Shown one piece after another: positions 10,039-18,987 of a stretch of 64,000 nucleotides of DNA. Each line of letters starts with the position of its first letter. Position 1 is the first letter of the stretch. The notes beneath the pieces were generated by a model, which had not been told where the DNA came from, did no database searches, and was given only the letters and a program-made list of their open reading frames with translations. The stretch comes from Sulfomarinibacter sp963741385 (GTDB lineage Bacteria > Acidobacteriota > Thermoanaerobaculia > Thermoanaerobaculales > Sulfomarinibacteraceae), in contig CAVUHO010000015.1 of assembly GCA_963741385.1 (NCBI GenBank), forward strand, positions 1 through 64,000, read 5' to 3'. Both the position numbers and the translations under genes were made by a program.

Positions 10039-11361
10039 ATGGGGCGCATGTCGATCCGTTGGCTGCTTGGTGAGCTCCCCAAGCTCGAGGCCGAGGGTGT
10101 GATCGACGGTGCCACCGCGGGCCGTCTGCGCGCCCATTACGCAACTGCCTCCGAGGGAGGCGGCCGGCGGGTGGCCCTGGCGGTCTGCGCGGTCTTCGGC
10201 GCCCTCCTGATCGGCGGCGGCATCATCCTCCTGCTCGCCCACAACTGGGAACACCTCAGCCGGGGCGCCCGTGCGGTGATCGCACTGGCGCCTCTGGTCG
10301 CCGCTCAGGTGCTGGTGGGGTGGGTGCTGCTGCGCAGGGATGCCTCGACAGCCTGGCGCGAGGGATCTGCAATCCTGCTCGCGCTGATGGTGGCGACGGC
10401 GATCGCTCTGGTCGATCAGACGTACCACACCGGCGGTGACGTTGAGAGTTTTCTGTGGCGGTGGGCCCTGCTGCTGGCGCCCCTGCCGTGGCTCCTCAAC
10501 TCCACCGGGGCCGCCATCCTGTTTCTCGGCGCCCTGATCTGGTGGGCCGGGGCAGCCATGGTCGGCGGCGAGCAGGTGCTGATGCTGTGGCCGTTGGCGG
10601 CCGTGGGCGTCGTCCCGCACGCTTTGCAGGTGCTGCGGAGCGGCCGCCGCGGTCTGCGCGCCGCAAACCTCCAGTGGGCGGTGGCGATCTTTCTCTGCGT
10701 GGCTGCGGCCCTTAGCCTGGAACGCGGCGTGCCGGGTTTGTGGATCCTGATCTATTGCGGGCTGTTCGCTCTGATGATCGCGGTCGGGACGGCCGCGCGG
10801 AGAGAAGAGGACGGCTTGTGGCGGCGGCCGTTGGAGGCCGTGGGCGTCCTCGGGAGTGCCGGTTTGTGGCTGGTCTTGACGTTTATTCAACCGTGGGACC
10901 ACGTCGGGTGGCGCCACCTGCGCACCGCCGAGCACCTCTCCGGTGCATCGATGTGGGTTGACGTGCTGCTGGCAGTGGGGCTGCCCGCGGCGGCGGTGGT
11001 GGCGTCAGGGTTCGTGCTGGATCGCCGCCGCAATGGTCTGCAGATCCTGTGGGTGGCGGCGGTTCCTGTGGCCGCCATTGTGTGGCCCGTGGTTGCTGCG
11101 ACCGACGCGGCGTGGCTCGGCGCGCTGGCGTTCAATCTGGTGCTCTTCGCCACTGGCGTGGGGACGATCGCCATCGGTGTCCGCCGGCAACACCTCGGCA
11201 CGGTCAACCTCGGCATGCTGGCGGTGGCCTTGCTGGTGGTCGTCCGTTTCTTCGACTCGGAGCTCGGTTTTGTCGCGCGCGGGCTCGGCTTCATCGTCGT
11301 CGGTCTGGGCTTCCTGGCCGCCAACGTCGTGCTGTCGCGGCGGCTGCGGGCGGATATATGA
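10039..11361 (+). CDS. DUF2157 multi-spanning membrane protein
   Basis: Integral membrane protein of 440 residues. The N-terminal 45 residues form the soluble DUF2157 signature (LLGELPKLEAEGVIDGATAGRLRAHY has the family pattern), followed by about 12 hydrophobic spans to the C-terminus. Molecular function is unknown. The stop overlaps the next start as ATGA at 11358-11361, so it is translationally coupled to the GDYXXLXY protein, a pairing common among DUF2157 genes. The start is ATG 10039 or ATG 10048; neither has a strong Shine-Dalgarno sequence. Confidence 0.8.
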   Translation: MGRMSIRWLLGELPKLEAEGVIDGATAGRLRAHYATASEGGGRRVALAVCAVFGALLIGGGIILLLAHNWEHLSRGARAVIALAPLVAAQVLVGWVLLRRDASTAWREGSAILLALMVATAIALVDQTYHTGGDVESFLWRWALLLAPLPWLLNSTGAAILFLGALIWWAGAAMVGGEQVLMLWPLAAVGVVPHALQVLRSGRRGLRAANLQWAVAIFLCVAAALSLERGVPGLWILIYCGLFALMIAVGTAARREEDGLWRRPLEAVGVLGSAGLWLVLTFIQPWDHVGWRHLRTAEHLSGASMWVDVLLAVGLPAAAVVASGFVLDRRRNGLQILWVAAVPVAAIVWPVVAATDAAWLGALAFNLVLFATGVGTIAIGVRRQHLGTVNLGMLAVALLVVVRFFDSELGFVARGLGFIVVGLGFLAANVVLSRRLRADI

Positions 11362-11936
11362 ACAGGCGCCGCTGGCGGATCGCCCTGTTCGCCGTGGTCG
11401 CGGTGGTGCAGCTGGCGATGGCCGGGGGCGCGATCATCCGGTCGGAGCTGGCCCTCAGGACCGGCGAGGTCTTCCGTTTCCGCATCCAGCCGGTCGACCC
11501 GGTGGACGCCTTTCGCGGCCGCTACGTCGCGATCCGCTTCGCCCTCGACCGGACACCCGCGCCGGACGGGTTGGAACTTGGCCGCCGACTGTGGGTGTAT
11601 GTGCCGCTGCAGCGTGACGGTGACGGCTTCGCCACCTTCGGGGCGGCGACCCTCGCTCGACCGACGTCGGAAGCCTATCTGCGTTTGAAATCGGGAGGGG
11701 TCTACCCCGATGAGGACGGGCAGCGTTGCGCGTGGGTGACGATACCCTTCAATCGGTACTACATGGACGAGGATCTGGCCCCCGAGGCCGAGCGCGCAGT
11801 GTGGAACGGGCGGCGCGGCGAGCGCGAGGCTTCCGTCACCGTCCGGGTCCGCAACGGGGTCGGCGTCATCGAAGAGCTGTACATCGACGACACCCCCATC
11901 CACCAGTGGCTCGCCGAAAACGCCAACAGCGACTGA
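11358..11936 (+). CDS. GDYXXLXY-domain membrane-anchored protein
   Basis: A 192-residue protein with one N-terminal membrane segment (about residues 6-24, IALFAVVAVVQLAMAGGA) and an extracytoplasmic domain. The motif DAFRGRYVAIRF matches the GDYVxLxY box that names the family. Function is unknown; family members usually accompany DUF2157 membrane proteins, as here (4-bp overlap). The downstream gene overlaps its stop by one base (TGATG), so the three form one transcription and translation unit. Confidence 0.75.
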   Translation: MNRRRWRIALFAVVAVVQLAMAGGAIIRSELALRTGEVFRFRIQPVDPVDAFRGRYVAIRFALDRTPAPDGLELGRRLWVYVPLQRDGDGFATFGAATLARPTSEAYLRLKSGGVYPDEDGQRCAWVTIPFNRYYMDEDLAPEAERAVWNGRRGEREASVTVRVRNGVGVIEELYIDDTPIHQWLAENANSD

Positions 11937-12220
11937 TGCCTCGGACCCGTCGCCAGCAGATCGTCGGTCTCCTTGAGCTCGACGAGTGGGGTTTCGACGA
12001 CCTCCGACACGAACTCGCCCTGACGGTGAAGGTGCTCGAGGAGGACCTGATTCACATCGAGCGCAGCGTTCGCGCGGCCGGGCACAGGCTGCGAGTGAGA
12101 CCGGCGTCCTGCGCCGGTTGCGGTTTCGAATTCACGAAAACAGCGCTCCACCCGCCGGGACGTTGCCCGCAGTGCCGCGACCGCCGCATCGACGGACCGT
12201 GGATGAAAATCACGTCGTGA
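11936..12220 (+). CDS. Small HTH / zinc-ribbon transcriptional regulator-like protein
   Basis: A 94-residue protein. The first about 55 residues look like a winged-helix domain (RQQIVGLLELDEWGFDDLRHELALTVKVLEEDL). The remainder is a four-Cys zinc ribbon, CAGCGF followed 16 residues later by CPQCRD. This matches the family of predicted regulators with an HTH fused to a Zn ribbon (COG3357-type). It is translationally coupled to the GDYXXLXY gene by TGATG. Target and ligand are unknown; a role in controlling the two membrane proteins is only a guess from linkage. Confidence 0.65.
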   Translation: MPRTRRQQIVGLLELDEWGFDDLRHELALTVKVLEEDLIHIERSVRAAGHRLRVRPASCAGCGFEFTKTALHPPGRCPQCRDRRIDGPWMKITS

Positions 12221-12261
12221 TTTTCAAGTGTTCAGTAGGTAGCGATCTCAAAACCCTTTCA

Positions 12262-12472
12262 TGTCATCCTGGCCGAGAAGATCCGTTCGACTCGCCGAGC
12301 TCGCTTCCAATGACACACCCCAATCACCGTGATGGAGGACCTCCCTCTCTGTCATTCCGACCGAGCGGACGAAGTGAGGGAGTGGAGGAATCTGGGGGGT
12401 GGCTCCAGGCAACGTCCTACCTCAAGCCACCCCCCAGATCCCTCGGCTCGCTGCGCTCGCTCGGGATGACAG
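12262..12472. repeat. GTCATCCCGA-type palindromic element plus a decayed copy
   Basis: From 12350 to 12472 the sequence begins TGTCATTCCGACCGAGCG and ends with the reverse complement (CGCTCGGGATGACA form). An inner palindrome pairs GGGGGGTGGC with GCCACCCCCC. A shorter, degraded copy lies at about 12262-12315 (TGTCATCC ... AATGACA). Related copies occur at 21844-22027 and 37769-37966. No coding potential. Confidence 0.75.
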
Positions 12473-12500
12473 TCTGAGGAGCTTCGGGTTCTGAATCTTC

Positions 12501-12540
12501 CGTGTGCGGCGGAGGTGCAGCCTCACGGGAAGCGCGTTCA
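12501..12540. repeat. Hairpin-cassette flank repeat without a hairpin core (empty form)
   Basis: The conserved left flank GTGCGGCGGAGGTGC runs straight into the right flank AGCCTCACGGGAAGCGCG. The inverted-repeat core that separates these flanks at 23.6-24.0, 44.3 and 48.0 kb is missing. Confidence 0.6.
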
Positions 12541-12568
12541 ACCACCCTGAATCGGTGGGAGGGCGGCT

Positions 12569-12631
12569 GGAAACTCAAAACTCAAAACTCAAAACTCAAA
12601 ACTAAGAACTCAAAACTCAAAACTAAGAACT
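12569..12631. repeat. AAAACTC-type 7-nt tandem repeat
   Basis: About eight heptamers of AAACTCA or AAGAACTCA type run up to 12631, overlapping the 3' end of gcvPB (stop at 12623). Between 12221 and 12622 there is otherwise only repeat sequence and no gene. Confidence 0.7.
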
Positions 12632-14110
12632 CTGAGGGTCCTCCGGCGTCCACCTCACCTTGAGGTTCCTCGCCGCCCGGACCTCGTCGACCCTCCGCAC
12701 CGGGGTGTCATGCGGCGCCGTCTTGACGAGCTGCGGATCGGTCTCGCACTCCTTCGCGATCGCCAGCATGGCGTCGCAGAAGGCCTCGACCTCTTCCGGC
12801 GCGGCGCTCTCGGTGGGCTCGATCATCAGCGCGCCGTGGACGATCAACGGGAAGGACATGGTCGGCGGGTGGAAGCCGTAATCGAGGAGCCTCTTCGCGA
12901 TGTCCGTGTTGTGGACCTCGTGGCGGGTCTGCACGCTGTCGTCGAATACCACTTCGTGCATCGACGGTGAGTCGTACTTGAGGTGGTAGGCGCCCTTGAG
13001 GCGGTGGCGGATCAGGTTGGCGTACAGCACCGCGATATCGGACATCGACCGCAGCCCCTCGGCGCCGAGGCTCTGAATGTAGGTCAGCGCGCGCACCAGG
13101 ATCAGGAAGTTGCCGTAGAACCCGCGCATCGGCCCGATCGACGCGGGGTCGTCCCACAGCAGGCTGAAGGTATCGCCGTTGCGGACGACCCGCGGCACCG
13201 GCAGGTGGGGGACGAGGGCTTCGGAGACGGTGACCGGTCCGGCGCCGGGTCCGCCGCCGCCGTGCGGCGTGGAGAAGGTCTTGTGGAGGTTGATGTGCAT
13301 CGCGTCGGCGCCCATCAGACCCGGCAGGGCGCGGCCGACGAAGGCGTTGAAGTTGGCGCCGTCGATATAGACGAAACCGCCGCGGTCGTGGACCAGCCGC
13401 GAGATCTCGGTGATGCGGTGCTCGAAGACGCCGAGGGTGTTGGGCACCGTCAGCATGACGGCGGCCACCGTGTCGTCCATCACCCGGTCGAGAGTTTCGA
13501 GATCTACGGTCCCGTCGTCGGCAGAGGCGATCTCCACCGCCCGGTAGCCCGCAAAGGCCGCCGTGGCCGGATTGGTGCCGTGCGCCGAGTCGGGGGCGAG
13601 GACCACCTGGCGAACATCTCCGCGGGCCTCGAGGGCCTTGCGGATCATCAAGATGCCGGTGAGCTCACCGTGGGCGCCGGCAGCTGGTTGCACGGTCACG
13701 CCCGGCATCCCGGTGATGCTCTTGAGCGCCTCCTCGAGCTCCCAGATCAGCCGCAGGGCGCCCTGCACCTGGGCCGCGGGCTGGAGGGGATGGATGCCGG
13801 CCAGCCCCGGATACCTGGCGGTGATCTCGTTGAGCCGGGGGTTGTATTTCATGGTGCACGAACCGAGAGGGTAGAGGCCCTCGTCGACTGCATAATTGAG
13901 CTGGCTGAGTCGGTGAAAGTGCTGAACCACCTCCATCTCGCCCAGATCGGGGATGTGCGGGTCGGGCTCACGGACGAGCTCCGGCGGCAGCACCCGGGTC
14001 GGATCCACGGCCGGAACGTCGAGAGCCGGCAGGAGAAAGCCCTGGCGCCGGACCCGATCGCGGTTGCGTTCGAAGAAGAGCGGTTCGGAGCGGAGGGCAC
14101 GGCGCTTCAT
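12623..14110 (-). CDS. gcvPB: Glycine dehydrogenase (decarboxylating) subunit 2
   Basis: C-terminal half of the split P-protein, 495 residues. With GcvPA it decarboxylates glycine and transfers the aminomethyl group to lipoyl-GcvH. The PLP lysine is in INLHKTFSTPHGGGGPG, and the glycine-rich loop following it is intact. Start ATG 14110 overlaps the gcvPA stop by four bases (ATGA), so the subunits are translationally coupled. It is the last gene of the minus-strand gcvT-gcvH-gcvPA-gcvPB cluster. The two-subunit form is common in Acidobacteriota, Firmicutes and archaea, whereas Enterobacteria have one long GcvP. Confidence 0.95.
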   Translation of the reverse strand: MKRRALRSEPLFFERNRDRVRRQGFLLPALDVPAVDPTRVLPPELVREPDPHIPDLGEMEVVQHFHRLSQLNYAVDEGLYPLGSCTMKYNPRLNEITARYPGLAGIHPLQPAAQVQGALRLIWELEEALKSITGMPGVTVQPAAGAHGELTGILMIRKALEARGDVRQVVLAPDSAHGTNPATAAFAGYRAVEIASADDGTVDLETLDRVMDDTVAAVMLTVPNTLGVFEHRITEISRLVHDRGGFVYIDGANFNAFVGRALPGLMGADAMHINLHKTFSTPHGGGGPGAGPVTVSEALVPHLPVPRVVRNGDTFSLLWDDPASIGPMRGFYGNFLILVRALTYIQSLGAEGLRSMSDIAVLYANLIRHRLKGAYHLKYDSPSMHEVVFDDSVQTRHEVHNTDIAKRLLDYGFHPPTMSFPLIVHGALMIEPTESAAPEEVEAFCDAMLAIAKECETDPQLVKTAPHDTPVRRVDEVRAARNLKVRWTPEDPQSS

Positions 14111-15462
14111 GACACTCTCTCCAGGGCGGTCATGAACGCATCCAGTTCATCCGAGGAGTTGCACTCGGTGACGGCGGTCAGGATCCCGTCCGGCCACGAA
14201 CCACCCCACAGGCTGGACGGCACACCGGCCAGCACCCCCTCGTTCGACAACCGCTCGACCAGATCCGGGCCGTTCCCCGGCCCGACGAGCAGAAATTCGT
14301 TGAAGGTCGGGCTGGCGGGATAGGCGAGCTTCCACGGTCCGCCGAGGACCGCGATCCGCCGTTTGAGCTCCTCGGCGCGAGCGAGACAGGATGTGGCGAG
14401 CTGCCGCAGGCCGCTGCCGCCGATGGTCTCGAGCCACACCGTCGCCGCCAGCGCCATCAGCCCCTGGTTGGTGCAGATGTTGGAGGTCGCCTTGGCGCGG
14501 CGGATGTGCTGTTCGCGGGTCGACAGGGTCAGACAGAACGCGCGGTCGCCGTTTTCGTCCACCGACTCGCCGGCGAGACGCCCCGGCATCTGGCGGATGT
14601 GTTTCTCCGAGCACGCGAAGAAACCGAGGTGCGGCCCGCCGAACCCGGGGGCGACGCCGAAGCTCTGCGCTTCGCCGCACACCACATCGAAACCGAATCG
14701 TCCGCCGCCGGCAAGCAGACCGAGCGACGCCGCTTCCGTCACGACCTGCACGGCCAGGGCGCCGTTCGAACGGGCGGCCTCGGCGATCCCCGGCAGGTCC
14801 TCGACGATGCCGAGGAAGTTGGGCGACTGCACCGCCACGCAGCACGGTTCCGAAGCCGCTTTGCGGACCTGGTCCGGATCGAGACGCCCGTCGGGCCCGG
14901 GTGAGACGGTCACGATGTCGATGCCGGCCGACTCTGCGTAGGTTGCCAGGACTCGCCGGTACATGGGGTGGATCGTCTCTGCCACCACGGCTGTGTTGCG
15001 TTTGCCGCGCTGTATGCGATGGCTGAAGAGCACTGCCTCGACCAACGCCGTGGCGCCGTCATACAACGAGGCGTTGGCCACCTCGAGTTCGGTGAGACGG
15101 GTCATCAGGGTCTGGAACTCGAAGATGACCTGCAGGGTGCCCTGTGAAATCTCGGGTTGGTATGGGGTGTAGGAGGTGAAAAACTCCGCCCGCGACAGCA
15201 CCGCGTCTACCACCGAGGGCTGGACGTGGCGGTGGACGCCGGCGCCGAGAAAGCTCGGCACGCAACCCAACGACAGGTTTGCAGTCGCCATCCGCGACAG
15301 CGCCATCCGGACGGACTCCTCGTCGCGCGCGGCGGGCAATTCGAGCCGGTCGACGCAGACTTCAGCCGGGATCGAGTCGAAGAGCTGATCGATGGACTCG
15401 AGGCCCAACTCCTGCAGAATATGCCGCCGGTCGTCGTCGCCGGCGCCAACCCATGGGTGCAT
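14107..15462 (-). CDS. gcvPA: Glycine dehydrogenase (decarboxylating) subunit 1
   Basis: N-terminal half of the split P-protein, 451 residues. Family blocks seen are FLGAGVHRHVQPSVVD, SFYTPYQPEISQG-like (here TSYTPYQPEISQGTLQ), ASLYDGATALVEA and GGPHLGFFAC. It is fused at neither end, which confirms the split architecture. Its start shares one base with the gcvH stop (TGATG at 15460-15464) and its stop overlaps the gcvPB start, so the stoichiometry is probably set by coupled translation. No internal frame problem was seen. Confidence 0.95.
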   Translation of the reverse strand: MHPWVGAGDDDRRHILQELGLESIDQLFDSIPAEVCVDRLELPAARDEESVRMALSRMATANLSLGCVPSFLGAGVHRHVQPSVVDAVLSRAEFFTSYTPYQPEISQGTLQVIFEFQTLMTRLTELEVANASLYDGATALVEAVLFSHRIQRGKRNTAVVAETIHPMYRRVLATYAESAGIDIVTVSPGPDGRLDPDQVRKAASEPCCVAVQSPNFLGIVEDLPGIAEAARSNGALAVQVVTEAASLGLLAGGGRFGFDVVCGEAQSFGVAPGFGGPHLGFFACSEKHIRQMPGRLAGESVDENGDRAFCLTLSTREQHIRRAKATSNICTNQGLMALAATVWLETIGGSGLRQLATSCLARAEELKRRIAVLGGPWKLAYPASPTFNEFLLVGPGNGPDLVERLSNEGVLAGVPSSLWGGSWPDGILTAVTECNSSDELDAFMTALERVS

Positions 15463-15845
15463 CAGCCGTTCTCCTGCTCCAGGAACGCGGCGTACCCCTC
15501 GGCGTCCAGAACAGCGTCGCCCTCGGCGGAACCGCTGATTCTGACCAACCAGCCGTCACCGTACGGATCCTCGTTGACGAGGTTCGGTTCGTCCTGGAGC
15601 CTGTCGTTGATCTCGATCACCTCGCCCGCGACGGGGGAGAGGAACTCTGAAACCGCCTTCACCGACTCGAGGGTGCCGAGTTCCTCGCCGGCGTCGACCG
15701 CAGTGCCGACTTCCGGCAATTCGACGTACACCACCTCACCGAGCTGGTCCTGGGCGTACTCGGTGATGCCAATCACGACTCCGTCCTCCTCGACACGAAT
15801 CCACTCGTGCGAGCGGGCATACAGCAGATCTGCGGGTACGGTCAT
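15462..15845 (-). CDS. gcvH: Glycine cleavage system H protein
   Basis: Lipoyl carrier of the glycine cleavage system, 127 residues, normal for the family. It shuttles the aminomethyl group from the P-protein to the T-protein. The lipoylation site is Lys63 in GTLESVKAVSEFLSPV. Start ATG 15845 has GGAGG upstream within AAGGAGGAGCGTG. It lies 38 bp after gcvT and overlaps gcvPA by one base. No lipoate-attachment gene (lipA, lipB or lplA) and no L-protein is in the window, so those come from elsewhere. Confidence 0.96.
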   Translation of the reverse strand: MTVPADLLYARSHEWIRVEEDGVVIGITEYAQDQLGEVVYVELPEVGTAVDAGEELGTLESVKAVSEFLSPVAGEVIEINDRLQDEPNLVNEDPYGDGWLVRISGSAEGDAVLDAEGYAAFLEQENG

Positions 15846-15884
15846 TTCACGCTCCTCCTTGGGATGTGCACAACACTGTATTTC

Positions 15885-17006
15885 CTACTTCTTCTTCCGT
15901 GAGTAGAACGGAAGACCCACCACCCGCGCACGCACGGTGCGATGACGGACGGTGACGAACACCTCACGGCCGATGTCGGCCGCCTCGGAGGGAAGGTAAG
16001 CCATCGCGAGCGCTTTGCCAAGGGTCGGCGACTGGGTTCCCGAGGTCACGACGCCTGCGGCCTCTGCCGCTCCCGCTTCGAGCAGCACTGGATACCCGTG
16101 GCGGGCGATGCCGCGCTCCACCATCTCGAGCCCCACCAGGCGTCGATCGACCCCTTCCTCCGACTGGAGCTGGAGGATGTCTCGCCCGATGAAGTCGCCT
16201 TTATCGAGCTTGACGATCCAGCCGAGGCCGGCTTCAAGAGGCGTCGTAGTGCTGTCGATTTCGTGGCCGTAGAGACACATTCCCGCCTCGAACCGAAGCG
16301 TGTCCCTGGCGCCGAGACCTGCGGGTTGCACGCCCCGCGGACGGCCTTCGGCGAGAATCGCGCGCCACACGGCCGGTGCGGCCGCCGGGGCCACGTACAC
16401 CTCGAACCCATCCTCGCCGGTATAGCCGGTGCGGGCGATCAAGGCGCGAACCCCCGCTACCTCGCCGTCGACGAACCGGTAGTACTTGATTCCGGCGAGA
16501 TCCTGAGGCGTGAGCGCCTGCATCACTTCCTGGGCGAGCGGTCCCTGCAACGCCAGTTGGGCGTACTCGTCAGACAGGTCCAGGACCTCCACGCCTTGGC
16601 GATCCCTCGCCAGGTCGGTGAGATACGCGACGTCCTTGTGCCGGTTCGCGGCGTTGACGACCATCAGAAAGTCATCGTCGGCGATCTTGTGGACCAACAC
16701 GTCGTCGACAAAGGTGGCTTCGGGCAGCATCAGGCCCGTGTACTGGGCTCGTCCCGCGACCATCTTGGCGTGGTCGTTGCAGCTCACCAATTGGACGAAA
16801 TCGAAGGCGCCGGGCCCCCGGATCGCGATCTCACCCATGTGCGAGACATCGAACAGGCCGGCCCTGGTCCGCACCGCCTCGTGTTCCTCGGCCAGACTGG
16901 TGTACTGGACCGGGAGCTCGAAACCGGCGAACTCCACCATGCGCCCACCGGCGGCCACATGTTCGTCGTAAAGAGACGTTCTCCGAACCTGTTCGGGAGT
17001 ATTCAT
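15885..17006 (-). CDS. gcvT: Aminomethyltransferase (glycine cleavage T protein)
   Basis: Folate-dependent aminomethyltransferase of 373 residues; it releases ammonia and forms 5,10-methylene-THF from the H-protein intermediate. Family signatures are LFDVSHMGEIAIRGPGA near the N-terminus, ARTGYTGEDGFEVY and ARDTLRFEAGMCLYG. Start ATG 17006 has GGGGAGG about 10 bp upstream. The 60 bp before it, shared with the end of the bactofilin-like gene, are too short for a glycine riboswitch and I see none, so expression may come from an upstream promoter. It is first of four gcv genes. Confidence 0.95.
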   Translation of the reverse strand: MNTPEQVRRTSLYDEHVAAGGRMVEFAGFELPVQYTSLAEEHEAVRTRAGLFDVSHMGEIAIRGPGAFDFVQLVSCNDHAKMVAGRAQYTGLMLPEATFVDDVLVHKIADDDFLMVVNAANRHKDVAYLTDLARDRQGVEVLDLSDEYAQLALQGPLAQEVMQALTPQDLAGIKYYRFVDGEVAGVRALIARTGYTGEDGFEVYVAPAAAPAVWRAILAEGRPRGVQPAGLGARDTLRFEAGMCLYGHEIDSTTTPLEAGLGWIVKLDKGDFIGRDILQLQSEEGVDRRLVGLEMVERGIARHGYPVLLEAGAAEAAGVVTSGTQSPTLGKALAMAYLPSEAADIGREVFVTVRHRTVRARVVGLPFYSRKKK

Positions 17007-17066
17007 TGCGCCGTGGTCCTCCCCGTCAGCGTCAGGCTGCAGGGTACCACCACCATGACCCGATTA

Positions 17067-17849
17067 TCAGTCGGCTGCGAGCATCCTCGCGAGGATCTCG
17101 CGGGCGCGCCCGAGCTCCTCGGTGGGGTTCTCGACTTGCGATATCAGATAGCGATATGTGTCGCGGAGACGGTCGCGGTCCTTGGTACGGATCAACTCGA
17201 GGAGTTTTTCCAGAGGCTCCCGCCCGACCCCCCCGGGACCGACTCGTGCGATCTCGCGCTCGAGGATGACCCGCACCAGCGAGATCACCTCGCTCTCCTC
17301 CTGACGCCGGGTCGGGGATACCTCGTCGGCGCCGCCGGGGGCCACAGACGGGTGCTTGCCGCCGGCGTCTTCTGCAGACGGCGCGTCGCCGGGCGCGATT
17401 CTCGCCGCCGCGTCGTCGCCTGAGAAGATCCCATTGGGCAGGTCGCGGAGCTCGCGGCTGAAGCGGCCGAGCATCAGGTAGAGCTCTTTCTCCGATGCGA
17501 AGTTGCCCACCAGACGGGCGTTGCGATCGAGGTCCAGCGACTCGGCCTCCTGCAACATGATGTTGGCCTGGGCGCCTCGTTCGAGGGTGATGGTGCGGGC
17601 GCGAACCCGCCACGCCGTCAGCTGGCCGGCAACGAAACAGGAATCAGCGGCCTGCACCGAAACCGCCTCCACCTTGACCTCCGGGTCGATCCTGACCGAA
17701 CCGTTGCCGGATTCGATCACGGAGTACACCCCCGAGTTCTGAATCACCAGGTTGCCGGGGGTCCGGATGGACAGCTGGCCGTGCTCGTTGACCGAGATGT
17801 CGGTTCCCTTCGGGATGATCATGGTCGGGAAGTTCTTGATCTCTTCCAT
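17067..17849 (-). CDS. Bactofilin-like beta-helical protein of unknown function
   Basis: A 260-residue soluble protein with no signal peptide or membrane span. Residues about 8-125 are short beta-strand repeats with hydrophobic periodicity (GNLVIQNSGVYSVIE, SVRIDPEVKVEAVSVQAADS, FVAGQLTAWRVRARTITLER), resembling the right-handed beta-helix of bactofilins. A low-complexity, Gly/Asp/Ala-rich linker (about 140-180) leads to a charged helical C-terminus. It lies 3 bp downstream of an M23 peptidase gene; bactofilin-M23 pairs are well known in cell-shape control. I do not recognise a named family with certainty, and the bactofilin link is inference from pattern and neighbourhood. Confidence 0.5.
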   Translation of the reverse strand: MEEIKNFPTMIIPKGTDISVNEHGQLSIRTPGNLVIQNSGVYSVIESGNGSVRIDPEVKVEAVSVQAADSCFVAGQLTAWRVRARTITLERGAQANIMLQEAESLDLDRNARLVGNFASEKELYLMLGRFSRELRDLPNGIFSGDDAAARIAPGDAPSAEDAGGKHPSVAPGGADEVSPTRRQEESEVISLVRVILEREIARVGPGGVGREPLEKLLELIRTKDRDRLRDTYRYLISQVENPTEELGRAREILARMLAAD

Positions 17850-17852
17850 GTG

Positions 17853-18872
17853 TCAGTTTCCCCTCATTCGTGACGGCAGCGGATCAAAGGCCGGAATCGG
17901 AGCGTTGCGGCCCTGGATCAGCAGTTCTTCATGTCCGGTCCACTGATAGTTGAGGATGTAGATCCGTGGGTCGACCGGCTCCGGGTCGTCTTCGATCTCT
18001 TTTCTCATCCGAACCTCGTAGTGCAGGTGCGGCGACGTGCTCCAGCCGGTGTTGCCGACGGTGCCGATCTGCTCGCCGCGATGCACGGTGGTCCCGCGGC
18101 GGACGGTGATCTCGTGCAGGTGGGCATAGATCGTGAGGTAGCGGGCGCCGTGCGCCACCACAACCACGTTGCCGTAGCGCCACCAGCGGACGTTTCGTCG
18201 CAGCGGGTAACGGTCGGCAAAGACCACGCGACCGCCGCCTGAGGCCATGACCGGTGTGCCTTCGATGGCGGCGAGATCGAGCCCGGAGTGGAAGTCGACG
18301 GTGTTGGTAAAAGGCGATATACGGGTCCCGAAGGGCGACGTCAGGACAAAGGTTCCCACCGGCAGGGGACAGATCGAAGGTACGGTCTCGGCGAGGTCCT
18401 CATTGGATCGGGCGAAGCTTGCCAGTTCGTCGGCCAGCGTGAGCAGGGCGCGGGTGTCGGAGTCGAGCTTGAGTGCCCGTTCGCTGGCGAGCCGCGCCTC
18501 TGCGACCTGCAGGTTTTTCTCCGACAGCTCCGGGTAACCGCCCAGACCTTGAGCATCCTGTGGAGATCCCAGGATCAGGCTCATCTGGCGCTGCAGCGCC
18601 CGCGCGGCGGTGACCTCGCGTTCGAGCCGGTCGAGGACCCGCGAGCGTTCGGCCAGGACCTCCTGGTGCATGACGTGCTGTTGGGTGAGGGCGTGCAGAC
18701 GCCCGGTCAGAAGCAGCGAGCGGATGCCGAAGGGCGCCAGAATGGCCCCGAGTGCGAGCAACACCACAATGACGGAGGCGCCCGAAACCAGGAAACGGAA
18801 CCCTTTCCTGCTGAGAAAGTAGTACCGAATCTGTTTGCGGATGTCCGCAGGGTGGTATTGAATCTCGTACAT
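17853..18872 (-). CDS. Membrane-anchored M23 (LytM-type) peptidoglycan endopeptidase
   Basis: A 339-residue protein with an N-terminal cytoplasmic tail, a single membrane anchor (about residues 28-50, FLVSGASVIVVLLALGAILA), a coiled-coil region (about 60-160) and a C-terminal LytM domain. Zinc ligands are intact: HxxxD in FHSGLDLAA and HxH in SPHLHYEVRM, plus the catalytic His in YLTIYAHLHE. It should cleave peptidoglycan cross-bridges in the periplasm. The bactofilin-like gene starts 3 bp after its stop, implying a shared mRNA and possibly a shared morphogenetic role. Confidence 0.85.
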   Translation of the reverse strand: MYEIQYHPADIRKQIRYYFLSRKGFRFLVSGASVIVVLLALGAILAPFGIRSLLLTGRLHALTQQHVMHQEVLAERSRVLDRLEREVTAARALQRQMSLILGSPQDAQGLGGYPELSEKNLQVAEARLASERALKLDSDTRALLTLADELASFARSNEDLAETVPSICPLPVGTFVLTSPFGTRISPFTNTVDFHSGLDLAAIEGTPVMASGGGRVVFADRYPLRRNVRWWRYGNVVVVAHGARYLTIYAHLHEITVRRGTTVHRGEQIGTVGNTGWSTSPHLHYEVRMRKEIEDDPEPVDPRIYILNYQWTGHEELLIQGRNAPIPAFDPLPSRMRGN

Positions 18873-18987
18873 GCCCTGGTTCCAATGGTCACGCCACCCG
18901 CAACCGGCCGAAGGCGCTGCCGCACCCCGGTTTTCGAGTGGTGGTCTCTGTTCAGCGTAGCACGCCGGATCTTGAGAACGGCGTTGC

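Noticed and set aside
12983..14323. 446-residue plus-strand ORF
   Set aside because: It is antisense to gcvPB and gcvPA, which have clear family motifs.
17007..17066. Glycine riboswitch before gcvT
   Set aside because: The gap is only 60 bp and lacks the paired glycine aptamer structure.
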